This document shows, in pieces, positions 9,520 to 20,500 of a stretch of 64,000 nt of DNA (positions are counted from its first letter, which is position 1; each line of letters opens with the position of its first letter). The position numbers and the translations under genes were made by a program. Under the pieces are notes generated by a model, which saw only the letters and a list, made by a program, of their open reading frames with translations, had not been told where the DNA came from and ran no database searches. The DNA is from Strigamia acuminata (Eukaryota > Arthropoda > Chilopoda > Geophilomorpha > Linotaeniidae), in contig OX442314.1 of the NCBI GenBank assembly GCA_949358305.1, positions 12,703,060 through 12,767,059 on the forward strand, written 5' to 3'.

Positions 9520-12500
9520 AGAAGTGGCTAATGCTACGTCGGAATCTTTGTTTATGGATGTAGACACAACTTGTCTTGAAGTAGCCACTAGTCATAGTGG
9601 CGGAGTAGAGGAAAATCTGCAAGAAATGACAGAACAATTAAAAAATCTGACATTGTTTCCACACAAGTGCTACACGAAGAAATTCTGTAGACTCCGCCGA
9701 CTCAACAGAGTCATAGGTGGTAATAATTTGCACAATATTACTTTGGGTAATAATAAAGATGATCCTCGAATGAAGATCACAATTGGTGGGCTCACCTACA
9801 ACGCGCTCATGGATACAGGAGCATCTCAATGTTACATTGGGGAACAACTCTTGTCTGAAACTCAGGCTTTGCCAGAATTTTTGCAAGAAGCCCCTAGAAA
9901 TATGTTGGTTAACGCTGTAGGCGTAGCACACAAGCCTGTCGGACAAATAACTTTGTGCGTGCAATGGGCTGATGAATTTACACCAATGAATTTCATCGTT
10001 TTAGCAAAACGAGTTTGTGGCTTGATACTTGGTCACAATTTCATGCGCAGACAGAAAATTAGTCCGCATCCACATTTACAAGAGTTCTCTTGTGCAGATA
10101 AACCTAATTGGTCCGCTCCTTATGAATCGGAAGAAGCCAATTTGGCCCTCGCCCCGTTGAATCGAATTACTTTCGATTATTTAGGACTGTCGTCCACTCT
10201 CAACTCAATTGAGTTAACAGACACTCCTGTGTTGACTTGGGATGAAAAATTAGTTGAGGAGAGCGACTGCACTCCGGAGCAAAGATTAGCACTTCGCGAA
10301 GTGGTTAAATCGATATCGAATGTATTTCGTGATCAAGTTGGGTGCACTAACGTGACCCAGCATCGTATTAAGTTCAAAGAAGGGCATTCATTGCCCAAAA
10401 TGCAGTATAGAATGTATAACCCGGCCAAGAGAGCCATTATGACCAAACTAGCTGCAGAATTGGAACAGGATGGACTCATTGAAAAGGCCAAGGGGCCCTT
10501 CATAAGTCATCCCGTCATTGTTGCGAAGCCTGACGGCTCGTATAGGATGTGCATTGACTACCGGTGGCTAAATGCCATCACCGAAGTCGAAGTAATACAA
10601 ATGCCAAGTATTGACCTTTTATTGCATAATACTGGTCCTGCTAGGTATTTTACGTCAATTGACCTTGTCAAAGGTTACTACCAAGTCGAGATGTGTAAAG
10701 AAGATCGACCAAAGACGGCATTTTACACGCCAAATGGTCCATATCAGTTTGTGCGAATGCCGTTTGGCCTTTGCAATGCGCCTTGTACTTTCCAGCGTCT
10801 GATGGAAGGCATTTTAGGCTCAGCTTTGCAAGACTACGCGTTAGTTTATTTGGATGACGTAATTGTGTATTCAGATAATTGGGATGATCATCTCAAACAC
10901 GTTCGAGATGTTCTAGAAAGGCTTAACCAAGCCAACATGACAATAAATAAAGCGAAATCTCGTTTTGGGCGTACAGAATTAAAATTCTTGGGCCACTGGA
11001 TTAAACCCGAAGGTCTCTTCGGTGATCCCGATAAAATATCGGCGATTATGAAATTTCCCACCCCCACGTGTGCTAAAGACATTCAGCGCTTTCACGGCAT
11101 GACTAACTTCTTCAGGAAGTTTGTTCCAAATCACGGAACTATTGCCGCACCATACACACGTATGATGAATGAGAAAACTCCATTTGAATGGGGAGATGAG
11201 CAGACAGAAGCTTTTAATAAAATTAAAGAGCTACTTTGTGGTGACAATTGTCTACACAAACCAGATATGACTTTACCATTTGTTGTCATGACTGACGCTT
11301 CACATGAAGGCTTAGGAGCTGTCCTTTGCCAAGACGTCGATATATTCGATGAAAAGAAGCAGAAAAACATTTCTGTACCCAAACCTGTAGCTTATGCAAG
11401 CAGAGTTTTACGTGGAGCGGAGAAGCGTTATACAACGCCGGAACTCGAATGTCTCGCAGTTGTGTGGGCTATTGATCGATTTAAACCATATCTCGAATAT
11501 GGTACATTCACTTTAGAGTCAGATGCAGAAGCACTGAAATGGTTGATGCGAACGCCTGAACCATCTGGGAAATTTGGCCGATGGGCCTTAAGAATCCAAT
11601 GTGGAAATTTTAAAATTGTTTTTCGAAAAGGTGCTGCTAACCAAGTTGCAGATGCACTTTCTAGAGCCCCACTAACAGAGGAAGACATTCCTCTTCGAGA
11701 TCATGTGGAACCTGTCGAAATTAAACAATACTGGCCTGAGTGGGACGGAAATCCTTCTGTTTCATTAAATCGTGCCCCAGAAAAACGAGAATATTTGGCT
11801 AGTGTGCGTTCCTATTTTTCTGAAAATTCTAAAGAATGTTCTGAAGAAAAGGAGGGGGAGGAAGTACAAGAAACCTTGTACAGTGCGTTGACTGAAGTAC
11901 TTAAAGAAGTCCCTCCTACAAGGAGAGAAATAATAAATGCTCAATTACTAGATAATGAATGCAAACGCATTCGAGAATATTTATTGAATAACAAGGTTGT
12001 TGGGATACCACAATCTGAAATAAAAGAATGGAAAAACAAAGTCAAAAATTATTGTTTAGACAAAAAAGAAGTTGATGGTGATCAAATGATCATCTATTTT
12101 AACCCTTCATTCGAAGAGGAATTAAACGATTCGGGAAATGGCTTTAAAGCCGTTGTACCCAGTGCACTTGTAAAGCGAGTACTCTTCGCTTGTCATGGCC
12201 ACCCCCTAAGCGGTCACGCTGGGATGAGTAAGACGCTTGAGAAAACGCGTTTAATATATTTCTGGCCTGGTATGAGTAGAAGTGTCAGGAACTACGTCAA
12301 AAGCTGCACGCACTGTGCTCAGTACAAGCCTATTCAACAGAAAAGGCACGCAGCTCCTTACACGCCACACAACATGACCAATCCTTGGGAATGTATTAAT
12401 ATGGACTTGATGGGCCCAAAACCCGCGGGAAGGTCCCAAAACCAGTATATTTTTGTCATTATTGACAATTGTACCAAGTTCGTTGAAATTAAGGCTTTGA

Positions 12501-13750
12501 CAAAAGCCACGAGCGCTAACTGCGTTCAAGAATTAAGATCTGTTACAAACAGATGGGGACACCCCAAAAAGATTGTGAGCGATAACGGAAAACAATTTGT
12601 TTCCGATATTTACAATGAGTATTGCGAAATGTACAACATTCGCCCGTCTCATACGAGCACGTATCATGCTCAGGCGAACCCGACAGAGCGAGCCAATAGA
12701 GATATAAAGACGATGCTGGCCCTGTACACAGATGTGCACACGCAATGGCCGCGTTATTTAGACGAATTTGCATTCGCAATGCGAAATAATGTTTCGGCAG
12801 CAACGGGCTCAAGCCCGATGTTACTGAACACCGGACGAATCGTAACATTACCTTTCGACCCAAGGATTATTAAACATGCCAATCCATTTGACAAAGAAAA
12901 TCCAGAAAAATATGTCAGAGTATTATTAGATATATTACGCAGATCGCATCAAGAGATGCATCGCAGAATTCAATTGAATTTTGAACGACATAGAAAAATA
13001 CACGAACAAAAGTTCGTAATTACGGAGTTCGAAGTTGGAGATTTAGTTTGGAAACAAACTCACATTCTCTCGTGCGCAGATAAAAATATCTCCGCTGGAT
13101 TTGCCGAGAAGAGAGATGGTCCGTGGGAAATTACTAAAGTACTTCCTGGCGGAGCGTATAAATTACGCAAATTAGCTGATGGTTCAATTGAAAAATCAGT
13201 GAATATTAAAGCGTTGTACCCCTATACTCCGTCGTACCCGATCGAGACTTGGAAAGTAGGACAAAAGTCCGCCTCCTACTCGCCTCAAGAAAATCCTAAA
13301 TGGATGGACGAAAGTAATCAACTTCCGGATGCTGAAGAAATGGAATTAATTCCTGAAACTTCTTCAGAAATTCCAATGGAATTATCCGACTCAACTTCGG
13401 TGCAAATTGACAAATCTGCGCCCATTAAGTCTAAACATAGACATAGACAACGATTAACTGCTATGGAAAGGAAAGCGGCGTTAAAAAGAGGCGAAGTTCC
13501 AAAGAAACCGCCTCGAAAACCCCGCAAACCCCAACCGATAGTTCCACGAACTAGCACTCGTCCACGACGAGAACGAAAACCAAATCCTAAATATGCAGAT
13601 GAAAATTTCGTGCGAAACATCACTGTAGTATTTAAAAAAACCATACCAACAACGAGGAAAAGCCTCAAAGTTCTGTTGGAATTGATAAGTTTTATTCAAA
13701 ACTTGAAGACTGTAATTATTTACATGTCAGACAGGTGTAGTGATTTATAA
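9485..13750 (+). CDS. Pol of element 1 (protease, RT, RNase H, integrase)
   Basis: Made as Gag-Pol by -1 frameshift; about 1420 codons, with no ATG needed at its start. Numbering from 9524: aspartic protease DTGAS at about 97-101; reverse transcriptase with YLDDV at about 442; RNase H with TDASHEGLGA at about 589; integrase HHCC zinc region from HGHPLSGH at about 890; integrase catalytic residues in DLMGPKP (about 961), SDNGKQF (about 1020) and NPTER (about 1052); then a GPY/F-like module (DGPWEITK) and a basic, Pro-rich tail. All motifs look intact, so the element may be autonomous. Confidence 0.95.
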   Translation, partial: LDPGDEGLFHPPEVANATSESLFMDVDTTCLEVATSHSGGVEENLQEMTEQLKNLTLFPHKCYTKKFCRLRRLNRVIGGNNLHNITLGNNKDDPRMKITIGGLTYNALMDTGASQCYIGEQLLSETQALPEFLQEAPRNMLVNAVGVAHKPVGQITLCVQWADEFTPMNFIVLAKRVCGLILGHNFMRRQKISPHPHLQEFSCADKPNWSAPYESEEANLALAPLNRITFDYLGLSSTLNSIELTDTPVLTWDEKLVEESDCTPEQRLALREVVKSISNVFRDQVGCTNVTQHRIKFKEGHSLPKMQYRMYNPAKRAIMTKLAAELEQDGLIEKAKGPFISHPVIVAKPDGSYRMCIDYRWLNAITEVEVIQMPSIDLLLHNTGPARYFTSIDLVKGYYQVEMCKEDRPKTAFYTPNGPYQFVRMPFGLCNAPCTFQRLMEGILGSALQDYALVYLDDVIVYSDNWDDHLKHVRDVLERLNQANMTINKAKSRFGRTELKFLGHWIKPEGLFGDPDKISAIMKFPTPTCAKDIQRFHGMTNFFRKFVPNHGTIAAPYTRMMNEKTPFEWGDEQTEAFNKIKELLCGDNCLHKPDMTLPFVVMTDASHEGLGAVLCQDVDIFDEKKQKNISVPKPVAYASRVLRGAEKRYTTPELECLAVVWAIDRFKPYLEYGTFTLESDAEALKWLMRTPEPSGKFGRWALRIQCGNFKIVFRKGAANQVADALSRAPLTEEDIPLRDHVEPVEIKQYWPEWDGNPSVSLNRAPEKREYLASVRSYFSENSKECSEEKEGEEVQETLYSALTEVLKEVPPTRREIINAQLLDNECKRIREYLLNNKVVGIPQSEIKEWKNKVKNYCLDKKEVDGDQMIIYFNPSFEEELNDSGNGFKAVVPSALVKRVLFACHGHPLSGHAGMSKTLEKTRLIYFWPGMSRSVRNYVKSCTHCAQYKPIQQKRHAAPYTPHNMTNPWECINMDLMGPKPAGRSQNQYIFVIIDNCTKFVEIKALTKATSANCVQELRSVTNRWGHPKKIVSDNGKQFVSDIYNEYCEMYNIRPSHTSTYHAQANPTERANRDIKTMLALYTDVHTQWPRYLDEFAFAMRNNVSAATGSSPMLLNTGRIVTLPFDPRIIKHANPFDKENPEKYVRVLLDILRRSHQEMHRRIQLNFERHRKIHEQKFVITEFEVGDLVWKQTHILSCADKNISAGFAEKRDGPWEITKVLPGGAYKLRKLADGSIEKSVNIKALYPYTPSYPIETWKVGQKSASYSPQENPKWMDESNQLPDAEEMELIPETSSEIPMELSDSTSVQIDKSAPIKSKHRHRQRLTAMERKAALKRGEVPKKPPRKPRKPQPIVPRTSTRPRRERKPNPKYADENFVRNITVVFKKTIPTTRKSLKVLLELISFIQNLKTVIIYMSDRCSDL

Positions 13751-14736
13751 TCTCAACACCGGGGGACAAGATATTACGATATTTATCGAAATTTGTATTA
13801 AAATATGAATTTGTTGCGATAAGTCAAAATATTCGATAGAATATTTTATTATGTGGTCAGATTTATATGTATTTTAATTAAAATACAGAGAATTACTTTG
13901 AAAAGTGATAATCTCGCGTAATTACGAAGGTACGAGACTTACGAGGTGTGATTAAACCTCGAACCCGACAATTAATAGGGAATAAAATTCCCAGGGTTCA
14001 TTGCACACAAACACTTCGTAAAAAAACACGGATACTAGTGACTTCGTCCCTTCGACCCGTCTTCATTTTTCGACTCGAGATTTCCACGCTAATTCAATTA
14101 GCGACTTCAGCAAGGAAAACAAGCTTCAACAGTAAGTAGTTTTCAAATATATTCTTTGACCAAAGAATTGAAAAAATTGTTTGCAACAATTGAAAATATC
14201 GGCGTCCCGATAAAAGTTAAAAAATTCACGTGTATTATAAGCGTGAATCGGCATTAAATCACTCTGGAAGTTTAGCTATTCAGTCGAATAGTTGGGTTAA
14301 ATTTAATAATTATTTATTAAGTTTAAGTACGTGGGCACTAATTATTTAAATCAAGTCGCGGTCGAGGCTTGCATAAATTATTTAGCGGTGAATTTTCGAT
14401 TTGAGATATTCATTAGACTAAGTGTTAATTAATTAATACGAAAAGTTATCTTTGATACTCGGAAGTTGGATTAAATAGTTTAAAGAAACTAAGGGGATTT
14501 TTCTTTTGAAAATTCAACAAGTTGCGATTTTCGATGAAAAATCGCTGTCAGGCGAGTCCATTCTCGTGTCATAAACACAAGGGGAATGTGACTCATTAGT
14601 GTCACGTGTTAGGGGTTATAAATAACTCGAGCTGTGTATTTTTCGTTGCGAACAATACGTTTTAATTCTTTGGACTCAAGGAATGATTATTTAGAGTGGA
14701 ATTATTTTTAATAAAATAATTTATTTGCGTCTGCAG
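13751..14736 (+). other. pol-ORF3 intergenic region with candidate intron
   Basis: About 1 kb without a long ORF. A strong donor (ACA|GTAAGTAG, GT at 14132) and an acceptor (gcgtctgcag, ending 14736) could remove 605 nt, placing a spliced exon directly on the ORF3 ATG. Splicing from the leader to the same acceptor is an alternative. Confidence 0.45.
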
Positions 14737-16257
14737 ATGGGAGGTGGTAAACACCGCTCAAAACGGAGTCATCGACGACACCGTCATGAAAGCTCGTCCA
14801 GCTCGTCCACCTCGTCTAGTGACGAACAACGCCGTTCAGCGGAACGTGCTTACATGAGGGCCCAACCGATACCGACGGCGCCCGCCTCGATGTACGCCCT
14901 GACGCCGCTGCAACTCGCGACGCTAAATTGGCTCAGTGTCCATCCAGACGGATTTCCGCTCGATTTGAATACGATGATGCAGGCCCCGTCCACTTCTGCT
15001 CAGCCAACCGTTTATGAGTCGGCGCAAATGGCCCCGTTGGCCCAGGTGGCGTATCCGCCCGCGAACGTTATCAACGTCCCGTTGGCCCCGCATTCGCCAG
15101 AATTTCGGCCGCCAACTGCAAGCGTGGCGCCCACCGTCGCCAACACGTCGAATGCGACTGCACCGACTGTGACGGGACAATCAGTGTCGGTTACGCATCT
15201 TCCTGCTGGTGCTGAGTCTTCTGCATCAGAATATGGATGGAACGAGCCGCCACCGGGCGCTCTGCGTTATTCGGAGCCTGTTTCTCGCAACCGCGAGTAC
15301 AGAGCGGCCAATAAAGCGAAAAAGAAGGATGAGAAGGCCCGCCTGCGCAAGGAGCAGTGCGAACGAGACATGGCAGCCGGAATACCTCACGATAACATCG
15401 TGACGGACCAAGCCACGGAGACGATATGCCCATTTTGCGTCGGCTGTGGGTGGTGCTGCGGTGCATCCGCAGGTTCTTCGCTTATGCGTTGTCCAAACTG
15501 CCGTGGAAGGAAAACGCGCCCGCGTTCGGAGCCGTGGCGCAAGGAGGTTCAGCCCCACGTGGTGAAAGGCATTAAGCCTAACGAGAAGCGATGTTGGGCT
15601 CACTGCCCCAAGTGCCGATTGTTTTTGAACAGCCGTGGCGAAGCGGTTTACATCGACCCGCGCTTCCTCACCTGGGCCCGCGCTGAAGCCAACGCCGGCG
15701 TAAGAGTCGAACTCCTTCGACAATCACCGCCGCCGTCCGAGGACTCCGAAGTTTCGACTGAAACTGTCCAAGCCGTCGAGAGCGCCGGAAGCGAGGTCAT
15801 GGAAGAATTCGTTCGACCCAGAACGATGTCGCGTGGACGAGGCTGTCTGACGCTCGACCGAGCAAGAGAAATCGCCAAGGTTCAACGAACCAATATCTTG
15901 GCACGAGGGCGAGCTCGTAAGCTTCAACAGGCCGTAGAAGCACCGTCTAAACCCGTGGAGGATCCTCCAGCGGTCATAACTGACGTGTCGAGCGCTCCTA
16001 TCGCGTCTAAGTCCGAGACTTCGGACGACGCTCAGTTTGAAGACGCCGAAGAGCTGCTTTCCGTCGTCGATTTCGTGGCAGAGTTGCTCGAGGATCTGCC
16101 GTTCCCACCTCCGAGCCCAGAGGAGATTGAAGCGCCGGAGGAAGCCGTGTTTTCCGCCGTCTCGACAGAGGCGACTGAAGAGTCGGATTTCCTGACTTCT
16201 GCCGAAGTCGAGAAACCAGAAGTGAAGGAACCGACTGAAGTCGAAAAGAAGGATTAA
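14737..16257 (+). CDS. ORF3 of element 1: Cys-rich basic/acidic protein, not Env
   Basis: 506 aa from the ATG that directly follows the CAG acceptor. The N-terminus is basic then Ser-rich (KHRSKRSHRRHRHESSSSSS), followed by an Ala/Pro/Thr-rich linker to about 160 and a Lys/Arg-rich helix (about 195-215). A cysteine cluster runs from about 232 to 300: CPFC-x2-C-x2-CC, CPNC, and C-x3-C-x2-C, which suggests zinc binding. The C-terminal 170 residues are acidic and Pro/Glu-rich. There is no signal peptide or membrane segment, so it is not an envelope protein. I do not recognise a family; nucleic-acid or chromatin binding is a guess from the basic patches and cysteines. Confidence 0.8.
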   Translation: MGGGKHRSKRSHRRHRHESSSSSSTSSSDEQRRSAERAYMRAQPIPTAPASMYALTPLQLATLNWLSVHPDGFPLDLNTMMQAPSTSAQPTVYESAQMAPLAQVAYPPANVINVPLAPHSPEFRPPTASVAPTVANTSNATAPTVTGQSVSVTHLPAGAESSASEYGWNEPPPGALRYSEPVSRNREYRAANKAKKKDEKARLRKEQCERDMAAGIPHDNIVTDQATETICPFCVGCGWCCGASAGSSLMRCPNCRGRKTRPRSEPWRKEVQPHVVKGIKPNEKRCWAHCPKCRLFLNSRGEAVYIDPRFLTWARAEANAGVRVELLRQSPPPSEDSEVSTETVQAVESAGSEVMEEFVRPRTMSRGRGCLTLDRAREIAKVQRTNILARGRARKLQQAVEAPSKPVEDPPAVITDVSSAPIASKSETSDDAQFEDAEELLSVVDFVAELLEDLPFPPPSPEEIEAPEEAVFSAVSTEATEESDFLTSAEVEKPEVKEPTEVEKKD

Positions 16258-16999
16258 AAGGGACAAATTAACATTCGTTATTTTTCCGAGTGGATATTTT
16301 TGACTAAAATAATCCAAGTGTTTTGTTGCGTTTTTTGCAATTACGAAATATTCTCATGAGTGTTGTGTTTGTTTGGTTTCAAGATTTTGAACTAATCATT
16401 AAATACTCGAACGAGTATAGTTTAATTTTAAAATTGGATTCAATTTAATTTGTTTTGTTTTTCGAATTCAATTTGGATGTTTATTTGAATTAATCATATT
16501 AATATCTGTGTGATTGTTTAGTTTATTTTTCATAATTATTTGTGAAAATTGTGTTTGTTTTTGCTTTGATCAAAGCGTTGAAAAATTTCAAGTTGAAATT
16601 CGTTAATTTTTTATGACAATCGTAATAAAAAATTAGTAGTTTAGATTTTCGATAAATAAAGTTTGCATAAATTTATTTTTATTGATTATCTTGTTGATTA
16701 ATAAGCTATGAATAAGTTTATTTGACGAAGAAATAAAATTTCTATCGAAATTTGTATTTTCTCGAACATGTATCCATGTTCGGACGAGTCCATTTCCGTC
16801 GCTTAGCAACCGGGAGTTGCGCCGTGCAGAGAAGCCGATTAGTCTAATCGGGTGACGAAGTTTCTGAAAGAAATAACATGATTAAGTTAATAAAAAATAC
16901 TTACCAAGTGGATTAATTCGATAGAATTAGGTGAACATTCTTATCCATTAAGAATGACAATCGAGAGTTAGTAAACTCTATGTTTGTCACCGGGGGATG
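16258..16999 (+). other. 3' untranslated region and polypurine tract of element 1
   Basis: AT-rich and without ORFs. It ends in caccgggggatg (16988-16999), whose purine run abuts the 3' LTR and is the likely plus-strand primer. Confidence 0.7.
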
Positions 17000-18586
17000 T
17001 GTGATGATTACAAATCAATAGTTGTCAATGTTCACCATAGATGGCGCTGTTTAACCAACGCGCGTATTTCAAACTCGGTTAAAAACTAAAAAGTGTGATA
17101 AATAATTATTTAGACACGGTGAATAAAATATAACTATTTTATTCGATATAAATTAAGTATTAATTACTTGATGATGTTGATTCTATCGAATCAATGTCCA
17201 CTTTACTTACCTGTCGAAGGGAACCAATCGGACCCTTCCGGACCCCAACTGGGCCCATCTGGACATAGTCACATATTAGGTCCGGACTAGTGACCCACGA
17301 ATCCGCCGATTCGTACGCTGATTGGCTGTCGCCAATCTAGTAGTTCTACAGAACTATATAAGCATCAGTTTTCCACTTCCCCAAGGCTTGGCTTGATAAC
17401 TGTAAATGTCTGTAATTGAATTGTTGTTATCGTTTGATTTCACTTTCTTATCGACACATCAGGCCTCCTCAGCTCTCAATGGATATGTAGACTTACTATC
17501 TCGTTATTGCTTGTTGTAAGGCCCATCTGGGAAGGCTAACCTTGTAGACATGTTAACAACATGAAATGGCCCCGTAGTGTTAGCCAGCTGTTCTAAGGGA
17601 CAGTAGGATTTCATACGGTGGCATAGTGTAGTGCTCATGCACGGGATTGACTAACCCGTTAAATAAATGTCAAACTATATGATCGGTGATAGTCGCATCT
17701 ATCTGAGCGATTCCTCGGACGAGGGTCAGACGCTCTGCCAAGGGCATGTGTGCGGGAGGTCCCACCCGAGCACGAAACAAACACGGACAAATGCTATTCC
17801 AGGGCGAATTGCGTATCATAGGTCCTTCCGTACTTTAGTGGTCGGTGAATGGCATATTTAAAGGCACACTACGCCGGGTTGGTAGCCCGTGAGAATTGTC
17901 CGTGAAGACATTTCGTTAAACAATTACTCAGGTATTGGTAATCCTGGAATTGGTAAATCCATAGGAATGTTCACCCGGTGGTTGGTACCACCGATAGCGA
18001 TGTAAAGCGTACAAACAAATACTCGGCGCCTGATCACGAGATCTTGTCGTCGTAAGGCGTGCTGGCGGATGGAGTCTCAACAACTCCCGCGACGTTCTCT
18101 CAATTGTCGTGACGGTCCCCGCCCAATCATTATTTATATAACAATTCATTTGTTATATTACTTTAATCACTTTACTTTTATTCATTTGGAACATGGAATA
18201 TTCTGCCGAATATTCCGATTAATGCGAAGGACTCTTCGCATATTTAGATATTCGAGCTGCGGACCAAATACGTCTCCGTAGCGATATTTGTGACGATGCC
18301 GCAAGTCAGCCGTATCCCTCTGGCTTCGCCCGGATCCTCAACCAGTTGATGCCGCCCGTTTACACGCGTCAAGAACCCATTTACTGTTATCATTAATATT
18401 TAGTAATAAATATGTTAAGTCACACTAAAACTGTAAGTTATTTCTATTCGATCACATATTCATGTTTGTAAGGGCTTCCGTAGCTTATCTCGGTTAGGTT
18501 GTTGCTAAACTTAGCAACGTCTTGTATAAACCGAATTATCTATCTTAAAAGGACTAATAAATTGGCCCAAAAGTAGAATCGTCACA
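17000..18586 (+). repeat. 3' LTR of element 1
   Basis: Same length as the 5' LTR and identical wherever compared line by line, at a constant offset of 12493. It is followed by the host duplication ATGT. Confidence 0.96.
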
Positions 18587-18781
18587 ATGTGACAAAAATA
18601 AACAATGTAAACATATGTTAAATAAAGAAAAGGTGATTACAAAATTGGTGTTTTAAAATGGATTTGTTTACTTGGTGGCTCCGTGTTTCAAGGAGTTCGA
18701 GAAAGCCGTTTGGTTTTTATCTTCAACTGCAAATATGGATGCGCATATCGTCTTTGTTGGTCGAATGGTTGCGACCGATCG

Positions 18782-18985
18782 GTCTCAGTCTAGCGGTCCA
18801 TCTGCCGACGAAATTCAACTTTGCATCAACAAACAAAGACAAATCAAACACAACGGCGCGAGTTCAGCGCGTGAGATTTCAAATTCATTTCATCGAGCAA
18901 TGCGAGTTTCGCCTTTCATTTTCGAATGTCGGACGAAAAGGGCTAAGAGCCTTTCGGCTTCTTTTCAAAAAGAACACGAAATTAA
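18782..18985 (+). repeat. Dispersed ~200-bp repeat, copy 1
   Basis: A diverged copy lies on the minus strand at about 21617-21815. Both encode a shared peptide in one frame (HLPTKF, then SNTTARVQRV), probably incidental. Each copy lies beside RBR-derived fragments, so the repeat moved with that duplication. Confidence 0.6.
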
Positions 18986-19280
18986 ATCAATTTGGTAAAA
19001 TAATTTGGTAGCAGCAAATTGATTCAGGTATTTGCCGTCATTTATTCTGAATTTAAAATAAAAGTGAGAAGTGAAATAGAATTTCTGTTTCTGTACACAA
19101 CGACCAATCAATCAATCCATCGATTTCAAAGAACAAACAATGGAGAAAGTTTGTGTTCACAACGTCCTTGGATGACAAAGAGAAAAACGACTTACGACGA
19201 CGACGAGTTGCCTCGCTTATTCCGGTTCTTGTTGCCTGTCAAATTGAATTGTTGTCACGCATTTGCCCATCGTGCTGCCA

Positions 19281-19442
19281 AATGTTTTACCGCCCAACGT
19301 GTTCTCCAACGTGGTGCGCAAGATTCAGGAGGAGGCGCGCCGACATCCCTGTCGGCACTGCTCCTTCTGTACCATCATTCTGGACGCTAACCTCAAGATC
19401 TTCGGTGTCTCAATCAGGAATGTCTCAAAGTGACGTACAGGT
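19281..19442 (+). pseudogene. RBR second copy, fragment of RING1-IBR exon
   Basis: Matches the part of the RBR gene from VLPPNVFSN through the end of that exon, with internal deletions around HPCRHCSFC that put the rest out of frame, then a donor (gtgacg) where the intact gene has gtaaag. Confidence 0.75.
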
Positions 19443-19497
19443 GACGAAAAAAGAAAAAGGAATAAATAAAATGCTAATTTCGTTTGTAAATGAAGGT

Positions 19498-19728
19498 TTT
19501 GCTTGGAACTGAACCACCTCCCGCTGCGCGGCGACGCGATCGAGCCGAAACCTGAAGTGTATTTCCGCACGTACGTCGAGGACCAGATGACGGACGCGTT
19601 GGTGCGCACGTGTCCTCGGTGCAAGCGGCGCATCATCAAAAAACACGGCTGCAACTGGATGACGTGCACGTGCGGCCAAGTGTGTCGCGAGGCCATCAAG
19701 AACTATAAGCATTTCGAGAACGAAAAGT
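19498..19728 (+). pseudogene. RBR second copy, RING2 exon retaining the catalytic segment
   Basis: Aligns with exon 3585-3806 of the intact gene and keeps flanking intron-like sequence on both sides. It still has the IIKKHGCNWMTC stretch absent from the intact gene, but has lost the four residues IFCY just after it. The exons around it are broken or inverted, so it cannot make a full RBR protein. Confidence 0.8.
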
Positions 19729-19786
19729 GAGTTAATGATTGATGAGTCACAAAAGTTAATGAATCTCATTTCAACTCACTTGTCAG

Positions 19787-19958
19787 TTGTCCTCAATTCT
19801 CCAACGATGCGTCTGGAGGTGCAGGAGGCAAGAAGGAGCAGTGCGGACATGACTCGAGGTCCGGGATGTCGGCATGCTGGATCTCCTCCTGCTGAATCTG
19901 GCGCATCGATCTCATCGCAACTTAGCGGAAGGTGATTCGGTTCTATTTTTTTTTCACC
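19787..19958 (-). pseudogene. RBR second copy, inverted IBR-proximal fragment next to a piece of the last exon
   Basis: 19787-19829 resembles the start of the last RBR exon on the plus strand (CAACGATGCGTCTGGAGGTGCAGG region). From about 19830 to 19915 the minus strand reads QEEIQHADIPDLESCPHCSF, matching the RBR linker before the IBR. Orientation switches within a few bases. Confidence 0.65.
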
Positions 19959-20260
19959 TGCACGTCACTTTGAGACATTCCGGGTTCAGACAGCGAAAGA
20001 TCTTGACGTTGGCGTCTGGCATGGTGGTCCAGGAGGAGCTGTGCGGACACCATTCGAGGTCCGGGATGTCGGCACGCTGGATCTCCCCCTGAATCTTGCG
20101 CATGACGTTGAAGAATAACTTGGGCGGAAAAACGTTCTGAAGCACGATCGGCGGGAACTCGCTCTCGCAGTACGGGTCGAGGCATGGGAACTCGTACTTG
20201 TCCTGGCCGATGCGCACCTCGGCATGGCGCCAAATGCAGGTTGTGCAGAACAAGTGGCCG
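19958..20260 (-). pseudogene. RBR second copy, inverted RING1-IBR exon fragment
   Basis: The minus strand encodes GHLFCTTCIWRHAEVRIG through FRCLNPECLKVTCR, then a donor, as in the intact gene exon 3093-3528. The frame is open, but the first RING1 cysteines are missing and it abuts the plus-strand tail fragment at about 20253. Confidence 0.8.
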
Positions 20261-20500
20261 AATGTAGCGACGAGCAAAGTTGGTGTCGCTCGGACGACAA
20301 TGTTTCGTACGCCTCGTGCCGCGTCGACGTCTTCTACTCCGACAACGTCTTTGTTATCAAATCAAATAAAGTCAAATGTTAAACGATATATGGATGGACT
20401 GCTTAGTTTACTAGACCTTTACTAACAAAACTGCTGCAAAATTTAAAAGAGAGAAGAAATTGTGGATCTTTACATTACATCATCAGACGTGTGACAACCA
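20253..20500 (+). pseudogene. RBR second copy, acidic tail and 3' flank (empty site for element 1)
   Basis: Matches 4230-4506: the acidic tail with a deletion, tandem AATAAA signals, then 'acattacatcatcagacgtgtgacaac'. In the first copy, element 1 interrupts this same stretch (cattagac-ATGT-[element]-ATGT-gacaaa), so this is a paralogous unoccupied site. Confidence 0.75.

Larger units (their letters stand above)
4507..18586 (+). mobile_element. Gypsy LTR retrotransposon, element 1, complete, 14.1 kb
   Basis: Identical 1587-bp LTRs (TGTGATGA...TCACA) flank a PBS, gag, pol, a third ORF and a polypurine tract (16990-16999). The host duplication ATGT is seen at 4503-4506 and 18587-18590. LTR identity over all lines compared and intact long ORFs indicate recent insertion. 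The insertion lies just downstream of the RBR gene. The related sequence near 20486-20500, behind the second RBR copy, lacks the element and shows what the empty site looked like. The pol is related to element 2 at 43951-57466: same domain spacing and an NPxERxNRDIK signature at the integrase glutamate. Confidence 0.96.

Noticed and set aside
14737-16257. ORF3 of element 1 as an envelope gene
   Set aside because: No signal peptide, cleavage site or membrane segment; highly charged, with a zinc-type cysteine cluster instead.
18658-19011. 117-aa and 108-aa ORFs as genes
   Set aside because: They lie in a 200-bp dispersed repeat with a diverged inverted copy at 21617, and both frames are equally open.
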